64,000 nucleotides of DNA from Kribbella soli (GTDB taxonomy: Bacteria > Actinomycetota > Actinomycetes > Propionibacteriales > Kribbellaceae), in the NCBI RefSeq assembly GCF_004331345.1, contig NZ_SJJZ01000001.1, positions 496,001 to 560,000 of the forward strand. The letters run 5' to 3'. The translations under genes and the position numbers were made by a program. The notes under the pieces were generated by a model, which worked only from the letters and a program-made list of their open reading frames with translations, was not told the DNA's origin and ran no database searches. Positions 37,977 through 47,434 of this stretch are shown here, in pieces; position 1 is the first letter of the stretch; every line of letters begins with the position of its first letter.

Positions 37977-40052
37977 TCAGCTCGCGGTCAGGGAGGTGTC
38001 GTCGATGACGAAGCTGGTCTGCAGGGAGGAGTCCTCCTGGCCGACGAACTTCACTGTGACGGTCTTTCCCTTGTACTGCGTCACGTTGAGCGTCTTCTGG
38101 ACGTACGACGTGTTCTTGTTCAGGTTCGAGTACGTCGCCAGCGTGGTCGTGGTCGACCCGTCGACGATCTGCACCTTCGCCGTGTCGTACACCGTCGAGG
38201 CAGTCGTCTCGGCGGTGTCGATCCGGATCCAGAACGACAGCGTGGCGGCGGTCGCCGAGGCCGGGATCGCGACCGACTGGCCGACGTTCTCGGTGGTGGC
38301 GCGACCGTTGCCCTGCAGCCACAGCTTCCAGGTGCCGGTCCGCGCCGGGCGACCGGTGTTGTTGGTGATCGGGCCCGAGGTGCCGGTCCAGTTCACCGCG
38401 CCGGACTCGAAGCCCGGGTTCTGCAGCAGGTTGTCACCCGTCGGCGGCTCCGGGTCGGTGCCACCGCCACAGGCGGCCGCGCCGGCCGGGACCGAGATAC
38501 CGTTGAACGCGGCCTCGATGCCCTTGCACTGCGCCGAGTCCGCGCCGTACAGCTCCTTCGCGGAGTTGATCGCACCCTCACGGGCGTCCTTGTAGGTGCT
38601 GCCCGAGCTCAGCTTGGTGCTCAGCGTGCGGTACCAGACCTTGGCGGCCACGTCGCGGCCGATGCCGGTGATGGTGGCGCCGTTGCAGGCGGTGCTGCTG
38701 TGCGTCACGCCGCCGATGACCTTGCTCCCGGTGCCTTCCGACGCCAGGTAGAACCAGTGGTTCAGCGGGCCGGACGAGTAGTGCGGGTCCAGGCCGCCGG
38801 TGCTGGTCGACCAGCAGTCCACGCTGCGGCCGTCCTTCGAGGGCTTGTCCATGTAGCGCAGCGGCGTGCCGTTGCCGTTGATGTTGATCTTCTCGCCGAT
38901 CAGGTAGTCACCCGGGTCGGACGAGTTGTTGGCGGAGAACTCCACCGCCGTACCGAAGATGTCGGACGTCGCCTCGTTCAGGCCGCCCGCGTCGCCGGAG
39001 TAGTCCAGGTTCGCGGTCGCCTCGGTGACACCGTGACTCATCTCGTGACCGGCCACGTCGATCGCGGTCAGCGGGTGGGTGTTGCCCGACCCGTCGCCGT
39101 ACGTCATCTGGGTGCCGTCCCAGAACGCGTTCACGTACGCGTTGCCGTAGTGCGTGCGCGAGCGGGCGCCCTGGCCGTTGTTGAAGATGCCGTTCCGGCC
39201 GTGGACGTTCTTGTAGTAGTCCCAGGTCAGCTGGGCTCCGTAGTGCGCGTCCACACCGGCGGTCTGGCGGTTCGACGCGGCGCCGGTACCCCAGGTGTCG
39301 TCGGCGTCGGTGAACGTGGTGCCGTTACCGGACGTCGAGCCGTTCAGGTCCGTGGTGTAGTTACCACCGCGGGTCGGGTCGGTCATCGTGTAGCTGCCCG
39401 ACGTACCGATGCTGACGGTGCCGGAGTACATCGAGTTGCCGGTACCGGTCTTGACCTCGTCGTCCTGTGCGAGCACCGCACCGGACTTGGCGTCGACGAA
39501 CGAGTGCAGCACCGACGGGGTCTGGTCGGGCTTCACACCGGTGGTCACCACCTCGTACGCGAGGACGGGCTTGGCCGGCGTCACGAAGACGACCAACGCG
39601 CCCTTGTTGCCGGTGGCCTTGAACTTGGCCGCCTGCGCGCCCTTGGTGAGCGCCGCCGACTGGGACAGAGTCGGCTTGGTGGCGACGGCGACCGACTTGG
39701 CGCCGCGGTTGTACGTGACCTGCCCGATCGACTCGCCCTTGCGCTTGACGATCAGGTCACCTCCGACGACCTTGAGGCCGTTGAAGGTACGGTCGTAGCG
39801 GACGTACTCCGTACCGTCCGAGTCCTTGATCACGTCGCGGACCTTGAGCTGCTCGCCGGTGCCGAGACCGAGAGCGGCGGCCGTCTGCGCGGTCAGCGCC
39901 TGCTCGGCCTGGACGGCGGCCGGCTGGTTGAAGCCGGATGCCGGGAGCGGAGCCGTCCGGTCGGCGGCACCCGCGTTCGAAGCGGTGAACGTCGTGGCAA
40001 GACCCGCTGCCGCGACGATAGCCACCGCCCCTGCTGATGTCAGTCGTTTCAA
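37977..40052 (-). CDS. Secreted M4-family (thermolysin-like) metalloprotease
   Basis: 691 aa from a TTG at 40052 with AGGAG about ten bases before. Signal peptide 1-29, then FTP/PepSY propeptide (about 30-210), then the M4 catalytic domain: DVAGHEMSHGVTEATANL (HExxH zinc site) and GGLNEATSDIFGTAVEF (third ligand Glu), SGPLNHWFYLASEG with the catalytic His region. The C-terminal module (37977-38441) matches that of the adjacent M28 peptidase at about 80% of positions. It is the upstream gene of the protease pair, 86 bp before the M28 start. Confidence 0.94.
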   Translation of the reverse strand: MKRLTSAGAVAIVAAAGLATTFTASNAGAADRTAPLPASGFNQPAAVQAEQALTAQTAAALGLGTGEQLKVRDVIKDSDGTEYVRYDRTFNGLKVVGGDLIVKRKGESIGQVTYNRGAKSVAVATKPTLSQSAALTKGAQAAKFKATGNKGALVVFVTPAKPVLAYEVVTTGVKPDQTPSVLHSFVDAKSGAVLAQDDEVKTGTGNSMYSGTVSIGTSGSYTMTDPTRGGNYTTDLNGSTSGNGTTFTDADDTWGTGAASNRQTAGVDAHYGAQLTWDYYKNVHGRNGIFNNGQGARSRTHYGNAYVNAFWDGTQMTYGDGSGNTHPLTAIDVAGHEMSHGVTEATANLDYSGDAGGLNEATSDIFGTAVEFSANNSSDPGDYLIGEKININGNGTPLRYMDKPSKDGRSVDCWSTSTGGLDPHYSSGPLNHWFYLASEGTGSKVIGGVTHSSTACNGATITGIGRDVAAKVWYRTLSTKLSSGSTYKDAREGAINSAKELYGADSAQCKGIEAAFNGISVPAGAAACGGGTDPEPPTGDNLLQNPGFESGAVNWTGTSGPITNNTGRPARTGTWKLWLQGNGRATTENVGQSVAIPASATAATLSFWIRIDTAETTASTVYDTAKVQIVDGSTTTTLATYSNLNKNTSYVQKTLNVTQYKGKTVTVKFVGQEDSSLQTSFVIDDTSLTAS

Positions 40053-40274
40053 GACAACATCTCCTCACGGTGTGGTCGCTGTTTGGGCGCAGCGACCGAA
40101 TTCAGTTGGGGACACCGGATGTGACGCAACAGTGCCACTGCCTCATTTGTGACACTTCGTGTCGGAACATGCGAGTTCTGTTACATCCGACTGAGGACCG
40201 ACTGTTGCCGTCCGCTCGCCGCGCGTCAAGGGATTCCGGCGAAACCGCAGGGAAAACCCGCACCCGGGACGGCC

Positions 40275-42263
40275 TCAGTCCGTGGGGCGCAACTCCCGGC
40301 GAAGGTGTTCCGGCAACGTCACGGGCAGCCGGCAGGTGAATTTCTGACATACATATGCCGCCGGCACGCCGCCGACCAGGTCCCGTCCCGCCATCAGCGG
40401 TACGGCGGAACCGGGCGCGCCGGACGCGATCGGCGTACCCCAGGGCGCGTCGGCGAACGCGACCCGCACAAGCCCCTGCGCAGCGGCCGCGTCGACGCCG
40501 GGAGCGGCGGTGACGATCGCGATCTCGAGCGGGCCGGTGGCAATGGTTTCGGCGACCGCGAGGGCCCGGCCGGCGAAGCGAGGTGCACGGTGCGCGATGG
40601 CGGACGAGGCCTGCAGCGCCTGCTGGGCCGCGGTCTCATACCGGTCTGATCCGGTCAGGCTCGCGAGCGTGGCGAAGGCCTCGGCGGCGAGGCTGACTCC
40701 CGACGGGGTCGCGTTGTCGGTTGCGTCCTGCGGCCGCCACACCAACTGCTCGGCGTCGGCGGCCGTGTCGAAGTAGGAGCCATCAGCAACGAACTGCTCC
40801 AGAACCCTTTCCAGCAAGGTCTCCGCGACCTGATACCACTCGATGTCACCAGTCGCGCCCAGCAAGGTCAGACACCCTTGGGCAACCGCCGCATAGTCCT
40901 CGAGGACGCCGTCCGCACTCCCCCGCACACCGTCCCGCGACGTCCGGTACAACCGCGCACCGTCCAGATGCACGTCGCGGATCAAGCGGGCCGCTGCCTC
41001 CGCGGCCTCGACGTACTGCGGCTTGCCGAGCACGACCCCAGCACGTGTGAGTGCCGTGATCGCCAGACCGTTCCACGCGGCCACCACCTTGTCGTCGCGC
41101 CCCGGGTAGGTACGGCTGCTCCGCGCCTGCGCGAGCGTTTCGCGGACCCGGTTCCACCGGTCCAGGTCATCCGGGTCCTGCCGAAGCTGGAGGACCGACG
41201 TACCGTGCTCGAAGGTTCCGGTCACGTCGCAGAGGTCGATGACCCAGTCGGCGTCGTCCCCGAGGGCTTCGCGGAGTTGCTCAGGCGTCCAGGCGTAGTA
41301 CTTGCCTTCCTCTCCGTCGGTGTCGGCGTCGAGAGCGGATGCGAAGCCGCCTTCCGGCGTCCGGAGCTCGGCGAGCAGGAAGCCGGCGGTCTCCTCGGCG
41401 ACGCGCTTCGCGAGCGGGTCGCCGCTGATCGTCCACCAGTGCGTGTAGACGTCGAGGAGCAGCGCGTTGTCGTACAGCATCTTCTCGAAGTGCGGGACGA
41501 TCCACTGGCCGTCGACGGAGTACCGCGCGAAGCCGCCGGCGAGCTGGTCGTACATCCCGCCGCGGGCCATCCGATCGCAGGTGTGCGCGACCATCGCGAG
41601 CGCGTCCTCGTCGCCGGTACGGCGGTGGTGGCGGAGCAGGAAGTCGAGCACGATCGACGGCGGGAACTTCGGGGCCCGCCCGAAGCCGGCGTCGACCGGG
41701 TCGAAGTCGAGCTTCAGCAACTGGACAGCCTGCGCCAGATCGAACGTCTCCTGGCCCGCGGGCTGCTGCGCGCCGAGCTGCTCGACGACCCGCTTCCCGA
41801 TCCCGTCCAGCTGCTCACGCCGGTTCTGCCACGCGTCGGTGATTGCTTCCAGCACCTGCCGGAACGACGCCATCCCGCCCCGGGAATCCTTCGGGAAGTA
41901 CGTCCCGCAGAAGAACGGCTCCCCCGCCGGCGTCAGGAACACCGACATCGGCCAGCCGCCCTGCCCGGTCATCGCCACCGTCGCCGCCATGTAGATGGCG
42001 TCGACGTCCGGCCGCTCCTCCCGGTCCACCTTCACGCTCACGAAATGCTCAGCCAGGTACGCCGCCGTCTCGGCGTCCTCGAACGACTCGTGCGCCATCA
42101 CATGACACCAATGACAAGCGGAGTACCCCACCGACAGGAAGATCGGCACGTCCCGCTCCCGGGCCTCGGCGAACGCCCGCTCGGACCACTCCCGCCACTC
42201 CACCGGATTGCCCGCGTGCTGCCGCAGGTACGGACTGGTCGACTGTCCGAGCTCGTTCGCCAT
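40275..42263 (-). CDS. YyaL-type thioredoxin-domain protein (DUF255)
   Basis: 662 aa from the ATG at 42263. The N-terminal DUF255 thioredoxin fold has LSVGYSACHWCHVMAHESFE (CxxC), VDREERPDVDAIYM and GWPMSVFLTPAGEPFFCGTYF. The rest is an alpha/alpha barrel like N-acylglucosamine 2-epimerase (GFGRAPKFPPS, GGMYDQLAGGFARYSVDGQW, VPHFEKMLYDNALL). The biological role is not settled. It corresponds to Rv1084, next to hemolysin III in conserved gene order. Confidence 0.92.
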   Translation of the reverse strand: MANELGQSTSPYLRQHAGNPVEWREWSERAFAEARERDVPIFLSVGYSACHWCHVMAHESFEDAETAAYLAEHFVSVKVDREERPDVDAIYMAATVAMTGQGGWPMSVFLTPAGEPFFCGTYFPKDSRGGMASFRQVLEAITDAWQNRREQLDGIGKRVVEQLGAQQPAGQETFDLAQAVQLLKLDFDPVDAGFGRAPKFPPSIVLDFLLRHHRRTGDEDALAMVAHTCDRMARGGMYDQLAGGFARYSVDGQWIVPHFEKMLYDNALLLDVYTHWWTISGDPLAKRVAEETAGFLLAELRTPEGGFASALDADTDGEEGKYYAWTPEQLREALGDDADWVIDLCDVTGTFEHGTSVLQLRQDPDDLDRWNRVRETLAQARSSRTYPGRDDKVVAAWNGLAITALTRAGVVLGKPQYVEAAEAAARLIRDVHLDGARLYRTSRDGVRGSADGVLEDYAAVAQGCLTLLGATGDIEWYQVAETLLERVLEQFVADGSYFDTAADAEQLVWRPQDATDNATPSGVSLAAEAFATLASLTGSDRYETAAQQALQASSAIAHRAPRFAGRALAVAETIATGPLEIAIVTAAPGVDAAAAQGLVRVAFADAPWGTPIASGAPGSAVPLMAGRDLVGGVPAAYVCQKFTCRLPVTLPEHLRRELRPTD

Positions 42264-42321
42264 ACCCCAACCGTATGCGTCCCGCGGAATGAGCCCGACC
42301 GGGTGGCAGTTGAATGGGAGC

Positions 42322-42849
42322 ATGCCGGTCCATCCACTGCTCGCCAGCCGCTTCAGCCCACTGTTGTTCGACCCCAGCTGGACGGTCACGGAGGAGGACG
42401 TCGAGGTGCTCCTCGACGCGGCTCGTTGGGCGCCGTCCGCGGGCAACTCGCAGCCGTGGGCGTACTTCGTCGCTCGCCGCGACGAGCCCGACCACAAGCG
42501 CATCGTCCGGCACCTCGCCCGCAGCTCGGCCCGCTGGGCGCCGAGCGCCTCGCTGCTGATCGTGACGATCGCCCATCGGTACGTCGAGGACACCGACTGG
42601 GCCTACTCCGACTTCGCGGACTACGACCTCGGGCAATCGGTCGCGCACCTCACCCTGCAGGCCCACGCCATGGACCTGGCCTGCCGCCAGTTCCGCGCCT
42701 TCGACCTCGAAACCCTCACCACCGACCTGAACCCCAGCCCCGGCTGGCACATCGTCTCGATGATCGCCGTCGGCCGCCCCGCCGAAGACCGCCCACCCTC
42801 CCGCGACCGCCGCACCACCACCGACCTACGAACCGCCCCCTGGGACTAG
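42322..42849 (+). CDS. Nitroreductase-family protein
   Basis: 175 aa from the ATG at 42322 (a TTG at 42310 is also possible). FMN-binding features are LLDAARWAPSAGNSQPWAYF near the N-terminus, DLGQSVAHLTLQAHAMDLAC (the helix over the dimer interface) and the C-terminal IVSMIAVGRPAED. It reduces nitro or quinone compounds with NAD(P)H; substrate unknown. Divergent from the YyaL gene; its last 4 bp overlap the AbiEii gene stop. Confidence 0.85.
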   Translation: MPVHPLLASRFSPLLFDPSWTVTEEDVEVLLDAARWAPSAGNSQPWAYFVARRDEPDHKRIVRHLARSSARWAPSASLLIVTIAHRYVEDTDWAYSDFADYDLGQSVAHLTLQAHAMDLACRQFRAFDLETLTTDLNPSPGWHIVSMIAVGRPAEDRPPSRDRRTTTDLRTAPWD

Positions 42850-43724
42850 GTTGGACCGAACGGCCGGGCATCTGTCGCCTCGTGCACAAACACCGGATCG
42901 AGCACCGCGGCAACCTTCGCCATCTGGTCGTCAAGATCGGGTTCGCTGATCGCTTCGACACGTTCTTTGCGTCGCCATGCGGCCCACTTGGTCTGCGCAA
43001 CGGCGCCGTACCCCACGACCACGGACGCAACTGGGCCGAGTTCGACTTTGCGATACCTGGCGACGGCGGTGACTGCCTCCAGGAGTTGCCGTTCGTTGAT
43101 GTGATGCCGGCGAGCGAGCTGGACGATGTCGACGTAATCGCGCCAGCGAGTGCTGGTGATGCCACGCTCCAGGATCGTGACGCCCTTCTCGGCGATCGTC
43201 GTTTCCGGCGCGTAGCCGAGGAGCTCGATCTCGCCGCCGAGCAGACGGCCGACCTTGATGAGCCGTGCAGGCGGAACGATCGGATCCCCGGCCGAGATGT
43301 CCCAGGCGACCACGACTTTCTGCGGGCCGATGTAGCAGTCGACACGCATCCGCAGCCCCGGGTATTCGGCCTCGTCGCGAATCTCCTGGAAGCTGACCGT
43401 CGCGAGATCGAACCGGAGCCCGTCCGCGACGTCGACCGCAGCGATGTCACGGACAACCTGAGCAATTCGCTCTGCGGTCAGGTCGCCGTCGACCACCTCG
43501 GCGTCGACATCCTTGGTCGGCCGACGTATCCCGTAGGTCGCGAGCAGGATGCCTCCCTTGAGCACGAAGCCGTCCTTGTGCTCGGTGTGAGTGAGCCGGT
43601 CCAGGAACGAGTCCAGTGCATGCCGTGTCAGGTACTCGGCCGTCGGTGTCGGCCGGCCCTCTTTGGCGCCATCCGAGCGCGCCTTGTTCTGGATCTGCCG
43701 GAACACCGCCTCACCGTCGGTCAT
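42846..43724 (-). CDS. abiEii: AbiEii-type nucleotidyltransferase toxin
   Basis: 292 aa from the ATG at 43724. The nucleotidyltransferase core is FVLKGGILLATYGIRRPTKDVDAEV: Gly-Gly after the first strand and Asp-x-Asp as metal ligands. A downstream MRVDCYIGPQKV and PPARLIKVGRLLGGEIELLGYA complete the family layout. Relatives are toxins of type IV-like AbiE systems that modify tRNA or bind GTP and cause growth arrest on phage infection. It overlaps the antitoxin gene by 4 bp. Confidence 0.85.
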   Translation of the reverse strand: MTDGEAVFRQIQNKARSDGAKEGRPTPTAEYLTRHALDSFLDRLTHTEHKDGFVLKGGILLATYGIRRPTKDVDAEVVDGDLTAERIAQVVRDIAAVDVADGLRFDLATVSFQEIRDEAEYPGLRMRVDCYIGPQKVVVAWDISAGDPIVPPARLIKVGRLLGGEIELLGYAPETTIAEKGVTILERGITSTRWRDYVDIVQLARRHHINERQLLEAVTAVARYRKVELGPVASVVVGYGAVAQTKWAAWRRKERVEAISEPDLDDQMAKVAAVLDPVFVHEATDARPFGPT

Positions 43725-44278
43725 GCGAGGAGCTCCAGCGCTTGCAGGATCGGGCCCTTGGCCCGGGGAAGACGGGCAGCGATCGCTATGAGTTGGGCCG
43801 GTTTGCCGCCCCGGCGAAGCCACTCCTGCAGCGCCTCCCGGCCGAGGTCGTGCCCGACATCGCCGCGCAGGCGGAACGCGTCCACGATGCACCGCTGAGG
43901 AGAGTAGAGCCCGATCTGAAGCTCAGCGCCGGGAATCGGGATCTGCGTTCGGCCGAGATCGAATGTCTCCTTGGCGAACAGATGCCAACTGATAGCAGCC
44001 TGCGTCGCTGGGATACGGGCACCTCGCGGGATCGCGACATCGAGCGTGTCGGGAATCGTGTCGGTGAGGTCGTGGATCGCGAGCGCGGAAGTGAGGCAGA
44101 TCGTCGCGTCTGCGCGGCGGGCGGCTGCCTCGATCCAGTCCCAGTCGGCGGCCGGGGCGTCTGCCGGACGGTAGATCCCGCGCGCGATCCGGTCATACTC
44201 TCCCGCGCGGGCAGCACGGTAGAGAGCACTCTTGGACAGGCCGGCGTCAGGCGCACCTTTGGGTCGCAGCGCCTCCAT
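43721..44278 (-). CDS. abiEi: AbiEi-type antitoxin
   Basis: 185 aa. The N-terminal winged helix is GLSKSALYRAARAGEYDRIARGIYR, followed by ADATICLTSALAIHDLTDTIPDTLDVAIPRGAR and a C-terminal domain ending ALQEWLRRGGKPAQLIAIAARL. AbiEi proteins repress their own promoter and counter AbiEii. The gene comes first in the operon and couples to the toxin through an ATGA. An AT-rich inverted repeat lies just upstream. Confidence 0.85.
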   Translation of the reverse strand: MEALRPKGAPDAGLSKSALYRAARAGEYDRIARGIYRPADAPAADWDWIEAAARRADATICLTSALAIHDLTDTIPDTLDVAIPRGARIPATQAAISWHLFAKETFDLGRTQIPIPGAELQIGLYSPQRCIVDAFRLRGDVGHDLGREALQEWLRRGGKPAQLIAIAARLPRAKGPILQALELLA

Positions 44279-44302
44279 GACTCACCTCCGATCCGATTCG
44301 TC

Positions 44303-44322
44303 TACAGATAACACTACCTGTA
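44303..44322. promoter_or_regulatory. AbiE operon operator/promoter candidate
   Basis: TACAG (44303-44307) and CTGTA (44318-44322) are inverted around a ten-base AT-rich centre, about 25 bp before the abiEi ATG. AbiEi antitoxins are known to bind inverted repeats at this position. The arms are short, so this is tentative. Confidence 0.35.
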
Positions 44323-44355
44323 TACGCTTTCTTCCATCGGAGATCCAGCGGGAGG

Positions 44356-45381
44356 TCAGGCGGTCTGGGACAGGGCTACCGAGAGGCCGAGGGTCAGGGC
44401 CATGACCAGGAGTTCGACGCCTACGACGCGCCAGAAGCCGCGGCCCGCGTCGAGTAGGTCGGTGTCGGAGCGGCTGCGGTGGACAGCGGCGAGAACGATC
44501 AGGAGCAGGAACGCGGCCACCTTCACGAGCAGCAGGACGCCGTACCCGTCCTCGGTGAGGGAGTCGATGACCGAGCCCCAGCCGCCGCTCCTCGCGGCCA
44601 GTCGGCCGGCGGCGCTGATCAGGCCGCTGATCAGTACGGCGATCGCCGAGATGAACGCGACCTGGCCGTACCGCTCCAGCACGATCGGCAGCCCGGTCCG
44701 GCTCGCCCGCCCGTAGCGGACCAGGCCCGCGAGCCCGCCCACCCAGGTCGTCGCCGCAATCACATGGATCACCAGGGCCGCTCCGGCGAGGACGACGTAC
44801 GACTCGTTCCGCGGGTACGCCGTGACCGCGGTCGGGACCAGTGCGGCGACGGCGACCAGTACGCCGAGCGCCGCGGCCGAGGACGTCTGCACCCGGCGGA
44901 TGCCGATCGCCAGCGCGAGGACCAGGATGCCGGTGATCAGCAGCGCCTTCACCTCGGGGACGCCGAGCGCGTCGTCGAGGCGTAGCCGCAGCAGCCGCAC
45001 CGGGGTGTTGAGCAGGAGCGCCGCCGTCACGATCGCACCCGCGAACGCGCACACCGCCCAGATGATCGCCGAGTTGCTCGCGTCCCGGACCGCACGCCGG
45101 CCCTGCACGCCGAGCGGTCCGCCCTCGATCCGCAGCAGGACGACCGCCGCGAGCAGCGCACCCGCACAGCCGACCGTGGCCAGCGTGGAGATCAGCCGGA
45201 ACAGCGGCAGCAACCAGGCGACGAACGCACCCGGCCCGCCGATTCCGCCGGCGTCATGCGGCTCGCTGTCGGCGGCGTACAGCGCCACCACCAGCGCCGC
45301 CGAGGCGACGAGGACAGCACCGACCCCACCCGCTACCAGGCGTCCGGGCATGCGGTGCCTGGCGGCGCGGGTCGCGGTCAC
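44356..45381 (-). CDS. CopD-family membrane protein
   Basis: 341 aa, about eight transmembrane helices. The C-terminal half carries the CopD domain: VLAGAALVIHVIAATTWVGGLAGLV with the conserved His and Trp-Val-Gly-Gly, and ERYGQVAFISAIAVLISGLISA. CopD proteins import copper across the inner membrane together with CopC. No copC is next to this copy, but a copC-copD pair occurs at 53 kb. GTG start. Confidence 0.85.
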   Translation of the reverse strand: MTATRAARHRMPGRLVAGGVGAVLVASAALVVALYAADSEPHDAGGIGGPGAFVAWLLPLFRLISTLATVGCAGALLAAVVLLRIEGGPLGVQGRRAVRDASNSAIIWAVCAFAGAIVTAALLLNTPVRLLRLRLDDALGVPEVKALLITGILVLALAIGIRRVQTSSAAALGVLVAVAALVPTAVTAYPRNESYVVLAGAALVIHVIAATTWVGGLAGLVRYGRASRTGLPIVLERYGQVAFISAIAVLISGLISAAGRLAARSGGWGSVIDSLTEDGYGVLLLVKVAAFLLLIVLAAVHRSRSDTDLLDAGRGFWRVVGVELLVMALTLGLSVALSQTA

Positions 45382-45519
45382 CGGAGAGACAGGTCGTGGG
45401 CACCATTCAGCACGCGGCTCACTATAGGGTCAGCCGAAGGTGGGCTGCCCAGTCCGACACCATCTCGTGACCAGGGTGTTTCCGAGCTCCCAGGAATCGG
45501 TGACAGCACTGACATCAAG

Positions 45520-45834
45520 TCAGTGCTCAGAGTGTTCCTTGGAGTCATTCGGGGCCGAGGTCGGGTCCGAAGTCGGGGTCGGGGTCGGGGTCGGGTCCGA
45601 AGTCTTCGGCTCCGCATCGCCAGCCGGGGACTGCGAGTCGACCGGACTCGCTGGGCCGTCGGACGGTGCTGGGTCGTCCGCACCATCGCGATCGAAGTCG
45701 ATCCGCTTCAGCTGCTTGGCCATGTTGCGCCACAGCAGCACCGTGGCGGCACCGAGAGCCAGCACGATGAGCAGCGCGACCCATCCCGGCTTCACGACGT
45801 TGGGGTCGATCTCGGCCGTCTGAAGGGAGATCAT
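45520..45834 (-). CDS. Small single-pass membrane protein with acidic Pro-rich tail
   Basis: 104 aa from the ATG at 45834 (a GTG at 45843 is possible). One helix (VALLIVLALGAATVLLW) is followed by NMAKQLKRIDFDRDG and a tail of Asp, Pro, Ser and Thr containing TPTPTPTSDPTSAP. The Thr-Pro run comes from a GGGGTC repeat at 45575-45592 inside a 30-bp partial duplication. It occupies the Rv1083 position beside mca. Function unknown. Confidence 0.75.
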   Translation of the reverse strand: MISLQTAEIDPNVVKPGWVALLIVLALGAATVLLWRNMAKQLKRIDFDRDGADDPAPSDGPASPVDSQSPAGDAEPKTSDPTPTPTPTSDPTSAPNDSKEHSEH

Positions 45835-45874
45835 CGCTGTCACGCCACCATTCTCTCATTGTCCGCAGCCCCCG

Positions 45875-46738
45875 TCAGTGCAGCCCCGCGAACAGATCGT
45901 CCTCGGGCAGCTCGGACTCGACCAGACTGCGCGCCAACTCGTAGTCCTCGGTCGGCCAGGCCGCCTGATGTACCTCCAGCGGTACGGCGAACCACGCACC
46001 GTCCGGGTCGATCTGGGTGGCGTGCGCGAGCAGCGCCTTGTCCCGCACCTCGAAGTACTGTGCGCACTCGACCCGGGTGGTGATGCGGCGCTCGTTCTCC
46101 GGGTCCGGCTTCCAGTCCTTCAGGCGCTCGGCGTACGGCGATTCCAGGCCGCGCGCGAGCATGCCGTCGTGCAGCGCCTTCATCCGCTCGTAGTGGAACG
46201 TGTGGTGGTAGTACAGCTTGAGCGGCTGCCACGGCTCACCGAGCTCCGGGTACGCGTCCTTGTCCCCCGCCGCCTCGAACGCGGCGACGGTGATCGTGTG
46301 GCACATGACGTGGTCCGGGTGCGGGTAGCCGCCGTTCTCGTCGTACGTCGTGACGACCTGCGGGCGGAACTCGCGGATCAGCTTCACCAGCGGGGCGGCG
46401 GCGTCCTCGACCTTCTGCGCCGCGAAGCAGCCCTCCGGGAGCGGCGGCAGCGGATCGCCCTCCGGGAAACCGGAGTCCACCCAGCCCAGCCACTCCTGCC
46501 GGATCCCGAGGATCTCGCGCGCCGAGTCCATCTCCTTGCGGCGGATCTCGGTGATGTTCGCCAGCACCTCCGGGCGGTCCATCTTCGGATTCAGGATCGA
46601 TCCGCGTTCCCCACCGGTACACGTGGCGACCATCACCTCCACGCCGTCAGCGACGTACCGGGCGGTCGACGCGGCGCCCTTGCTCGACTCGTCGTCCGGG
46701 TGGGCGTGCACATGCAACAACCGAAGATCTCCACTCAC
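45875..46738 (-). CDS. mca: Mycothiol S-conjugate amidase
   Basis: 287 aa from the GTG at 46738, with GGAGGA 12 bp upstream; a TTG at 46747 is an alternative. The LmbE zinc fold has LLHVHAHPDDESSKGAAST (His-Pro-Asp-Asp), VMVATCTGGERGSILNP, and TTYDENGGYPHPDHVMCH. Mca cleaves mycothiol-toxin conjugates to mercapturates, which are exported. Divergent from the DUF4307 gene with about 59 bp between the chosen starts. Confidence 0.95.
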   Translation of the reverse strand: MSGDLRLLHVHAHPDDESSKGAASTARYVADGVEVMVATCTGGERGSILNPKMDRPEVLANITEIRRKEMDSAREILGIRQEWLGWVDSGFPEGDPLPPLPEGCFAAQKVEDAAAPLVKLIREFRPQVVTTYDENGGYPHPDHVMCHTITVAAFEAAGDKDAYPELGEPWQPLKLYYHHTFHYERMKALHDGMLARGLESPYAERLKDWKPDPENERRITTRVECAQYFEVRDKALLAHATQIDPDGAWFAVPLEVHQAAWPTEDYELARSLVESELPEDDLFAGLH

Positions 46739-46797
46739 AAGACACAATGGTCCTCCAACGCATGCGAAAACCCACGACCGACCCCCTGGACACCCTT

Positions 46798-47226
46798 GTG
46801 ACCGAGTCTTCTGCCGCCACTCCGGCCTCCGATCTGAACGCCCGCTACGGCCGCGGCGGGCGGTCCCGGCGGCCGCTGCTGATCGGCGCCGTGGGCGTGG
46901 TCGTCCTGGCCGGTCTGACCTGGCTGATCTGGGTGGCCTGGGTGCAGTCGAACCCGCCGGTGACCTCGCAACTGCAGGGATTCGAGATCGTCTCGGCGAC
47001 GAGTGCGAAGGCGACGCTGAAGGTCGACCGCAGCAAGTCGGTGGAGGCGAACTGCCGGCTCCAGGCGAAGTCCGCGGACTTCTCGATCGTCGGCGAGGTA
47101 ACGGTCACAGTCCCGGCCGACGCACCCCGTCACCAGGTCCTCCCGGTAACCCTGACAACGCAACGCTCAGCAACCTCGGTCGTCCTGGTCGGCTGTACGA
47201 CGGCAGACCAGCACCGCCCCCGCTGA
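46798..47226 (+). CDS. DUF4307 membrane protein
   Basis: 142 aa from the GTG at 46798; in-frame ATGs at 46747 and 46762 are possible but leave no room for the divergent promoter. LNARYGRGGRSRRP is followed by one transmembrane helix (LLIGAVGVVVLAGLTWLIWVAW), then a small extracytoplasmic DUF4307 domain with FEIVSATSAKATLKVDRSKS, EANCRLQAKS and a final VLVGC. Function unknown. Its location between mca and greA is conserved (Rv1081c). Confidence 0.85.
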   Translation: MTESSAATPASDLNARYGRGGRSRRPLLIGAVGVVVLAGLTWLIWVAWVQSNPPVTSQLQGFEIVSATSAKATLKVDRSKSVEANCRLQAKSADFSIVGEVTVTVPADAPRHQVLPVTLTTQRSATSVVLVGCTTADQHRPR

Positions 47227-47434
47227 CGCCGGCCCGGCGCCCGACGTACCTGATGCGGCAACCGATTGCCGCTGCGGTCCGAATTCCTCGGCGGCAAACG
47301 TTTTCCAAGCCTTTGTGACCGGCTGGAGCCCCTGCGTATTCGGCGGTCTCTTGCTAGGCTCGTTTGATTGGTCGCCGTCGACGACGGCGGCCAGCAGTAT
47401 TTTCCTGCCCATCCACCGACACAAGGAGCAGCCC

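Noticed and set aside
45561..45604. Regulatory repeat downstream of the CopD gene
   Set aside because: The GGGGTC repeat is explained as coding for a Thr-Pro run in the small membrane protein.
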